From Pararhizobium sp. YC-54 (lineage in GTDB: Bacteria; Pseudomonadota; Alphaproteobacteria; Rhizobiales; Rhizobiaceae): DNA of 12,813 nucleotides. Position numbers and translations under genes: made by a program. How positions within the stretch are numbered: position 1 is the stretch's first letter; each line of letters starts with the position of its first letter. Below are positions 12,424 to 12,813 of the stretch, in pieces. Where the stretch lies: NCBI RefSeq assembly GCF_025847205.1, contig NZ_JAOYTH010000035.1, positions 1 through 12,813 of the forward strand, in the 5' to 3' direction. The notes under the pieces are model-generated. The model did no database searches. It saw nothing but the letters and a program-made list of their open reading frames with translations, and was not told the origin of the DNA.

Positions 12424-12813
12424 TTGCGCGATCCACGTTATGACATTCTGTTCGAACCGATGAAGATCGGCCCGCACGTCGCGAAGAACCGGTTCTACCA
12501 GGTGCCGCATTGCAACGGCGGCGGCTATCGCGACCCGTCGGCGGCGGCGGCGATGCGCGGCATCAAGTCCGAAGGCGGCTGGGGTGTTATCTTCACCGAA
12601 CAGACCGAGATGCACCACACCTCGGAGATCACGCCCTTCATCGAGTTGCGGCTGTGGGAAGACAAGGACATTCCCGGCCTGCGCCGCATGTCCGATGCGA
12701 TGAAGGTGCACGGCGCGCTGGCCGGCATCCAGCTCGCCTATTCCGGCATCAACGGCCCGAATTTCTATACCAAGGAAGTGCCGCTGGCGCCGTCCGCCCT
12801 GCCGATCCGCACC
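12424..12813 (+). CDS. N-terminal part of a second trimethylamine-dehydrogenase-family N-demethylase (3' truncated by window)
   Basis: The first 130 codons are visible and the frame is open at the window end. Starting at TTG 12424 gives MRDPRYDILFEPMKIGP, which aligns residue for residue with trimethylamine dehydrogenase (ARDPKHDILFEPIQIGP) and puts Cys30 of FYQVPHC exactly on the cysteine that carries covalent FMN there. This is the start of the FMN-binding barrel; the 4Fe-4S and dinucleotide domains should follow outside the window. Substrate-pocket positions differ from TMADH: Tyr60 is Gln60 (a Gln I also recall at this site in dimethylamine dehydrogenase), Ser74 is Glu74 and Trp105 is Ala105. 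The wording resembles rhizobial dimethylglycine or N-methylproline demethylases (DgcA/StcD type). It is divergent from the deacylase. Demethylation of a secondary or tertiary amine larger than trimethylamine is likely. Confidence 0.82.
   Translation, partial: MRDPRYDILFEPMKIGPHVAKNRFYQVPHCNGGGYRDPSAAAAMRGIKSEGGWGVIFTEQTEMHHTSEITPFIELRLWEDKDIPGLRRMSDAMKVHGALAGIQLAYSGINGPNFYTKEVPLAPSALPIRT

Noticed and set aside
1..12813. Mobile element, phage, defence system or CRISPR
   Set aside because: No transposase, integrase, terminal inverted repeat, regular spacer array, nuclease or toxin-like gene could be found; all genes fit metabolism, transport or regulation.

Overview
The window reads as chromosomal or large-replicon DNA of a GC-rich alphaproteobacterium, most likely a Rhizobiales member (Mesorhizobium/Rhizobium type). 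This rests on codon use, on protein families that are familiar from that group, and on a rhizobial-looking intergenic palindrome. No rRNA, tRNA, CRISPR array, insertion sequence or phage gene was seen. The whole window looks like one catabolic locus for an organic amine. Organism and substrate are inferences, since no database search was possible.

Layout. (1) 1-5733, plus strand: the last 59 codons of a trimethylamine-dehydrogenase-family flavoprotein, then a tightly packed polyamine/amine-type ABC importer (ATPase, two permeases, periplasmic binding protein; 10-bp gap, two 4-bp overlaps, 26-bp gap), then an Amidohydro_3-family metal hydrolase behind a GC-rich hairpin. (2) 5734-6061: a 328-bp intergenic stretch with a terminator-like hairpin, a nested palindromic repeat, dyads that could be operators, and one doubtful 50-residue ORF. 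(3) 6062-10965, plus strand: a flavin-containing monooxygenase, a Rid-family protein, a DUF1028 protein, a PuuC-like aldehyde dehydrogenase and a LysR regulator. (4) 12174-10990, minus strand: an ArgE-like M20 deacylase. (5) 12175-12423: a divergent regulatory region. (6) From 12424 to the window end: the first 130 codons of a second trimethylamine-dehydrogenase-family enzyme, probably starting with TTG.

How the genes may work together (inference): the importer brings in an N-substituted amine. The two TMADH-family flavoproteins remove N-methyl (or similar) groups. The two hydrolases (Amidohydro_3 and M20) cleave amide or N-acyl bonds. The monooxygenase oxidises the amine backbone. The Rid-like and DUF1028 proteins handle or hydrolyse intermediates, and the PuuC-like dehydrogenase turns the resulting (amino)aldehyde into an acid. 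The LysR protein is the only regulator seen. Two similar 15-bp dyads, TTAG-N7-CTAA, lie upstream of the monooxygenase operon and between the deacylase and the second dehydrogenase, and are candidate sites for it.

The most informative deviations from known families are as follows. The second TMADH-like protein keeps the flavin-attaching Cys30 but has Gln, Glu and Ala at the positions of TMADH Tyr60, Ser74 and Trp105. The Rid protein lacks the Arg needed for imine deaminase activity. The binding protein keeps only part of the PotD polyamine site. Together these point to a substrate other than trimethylamine, spermidine or putrescine.
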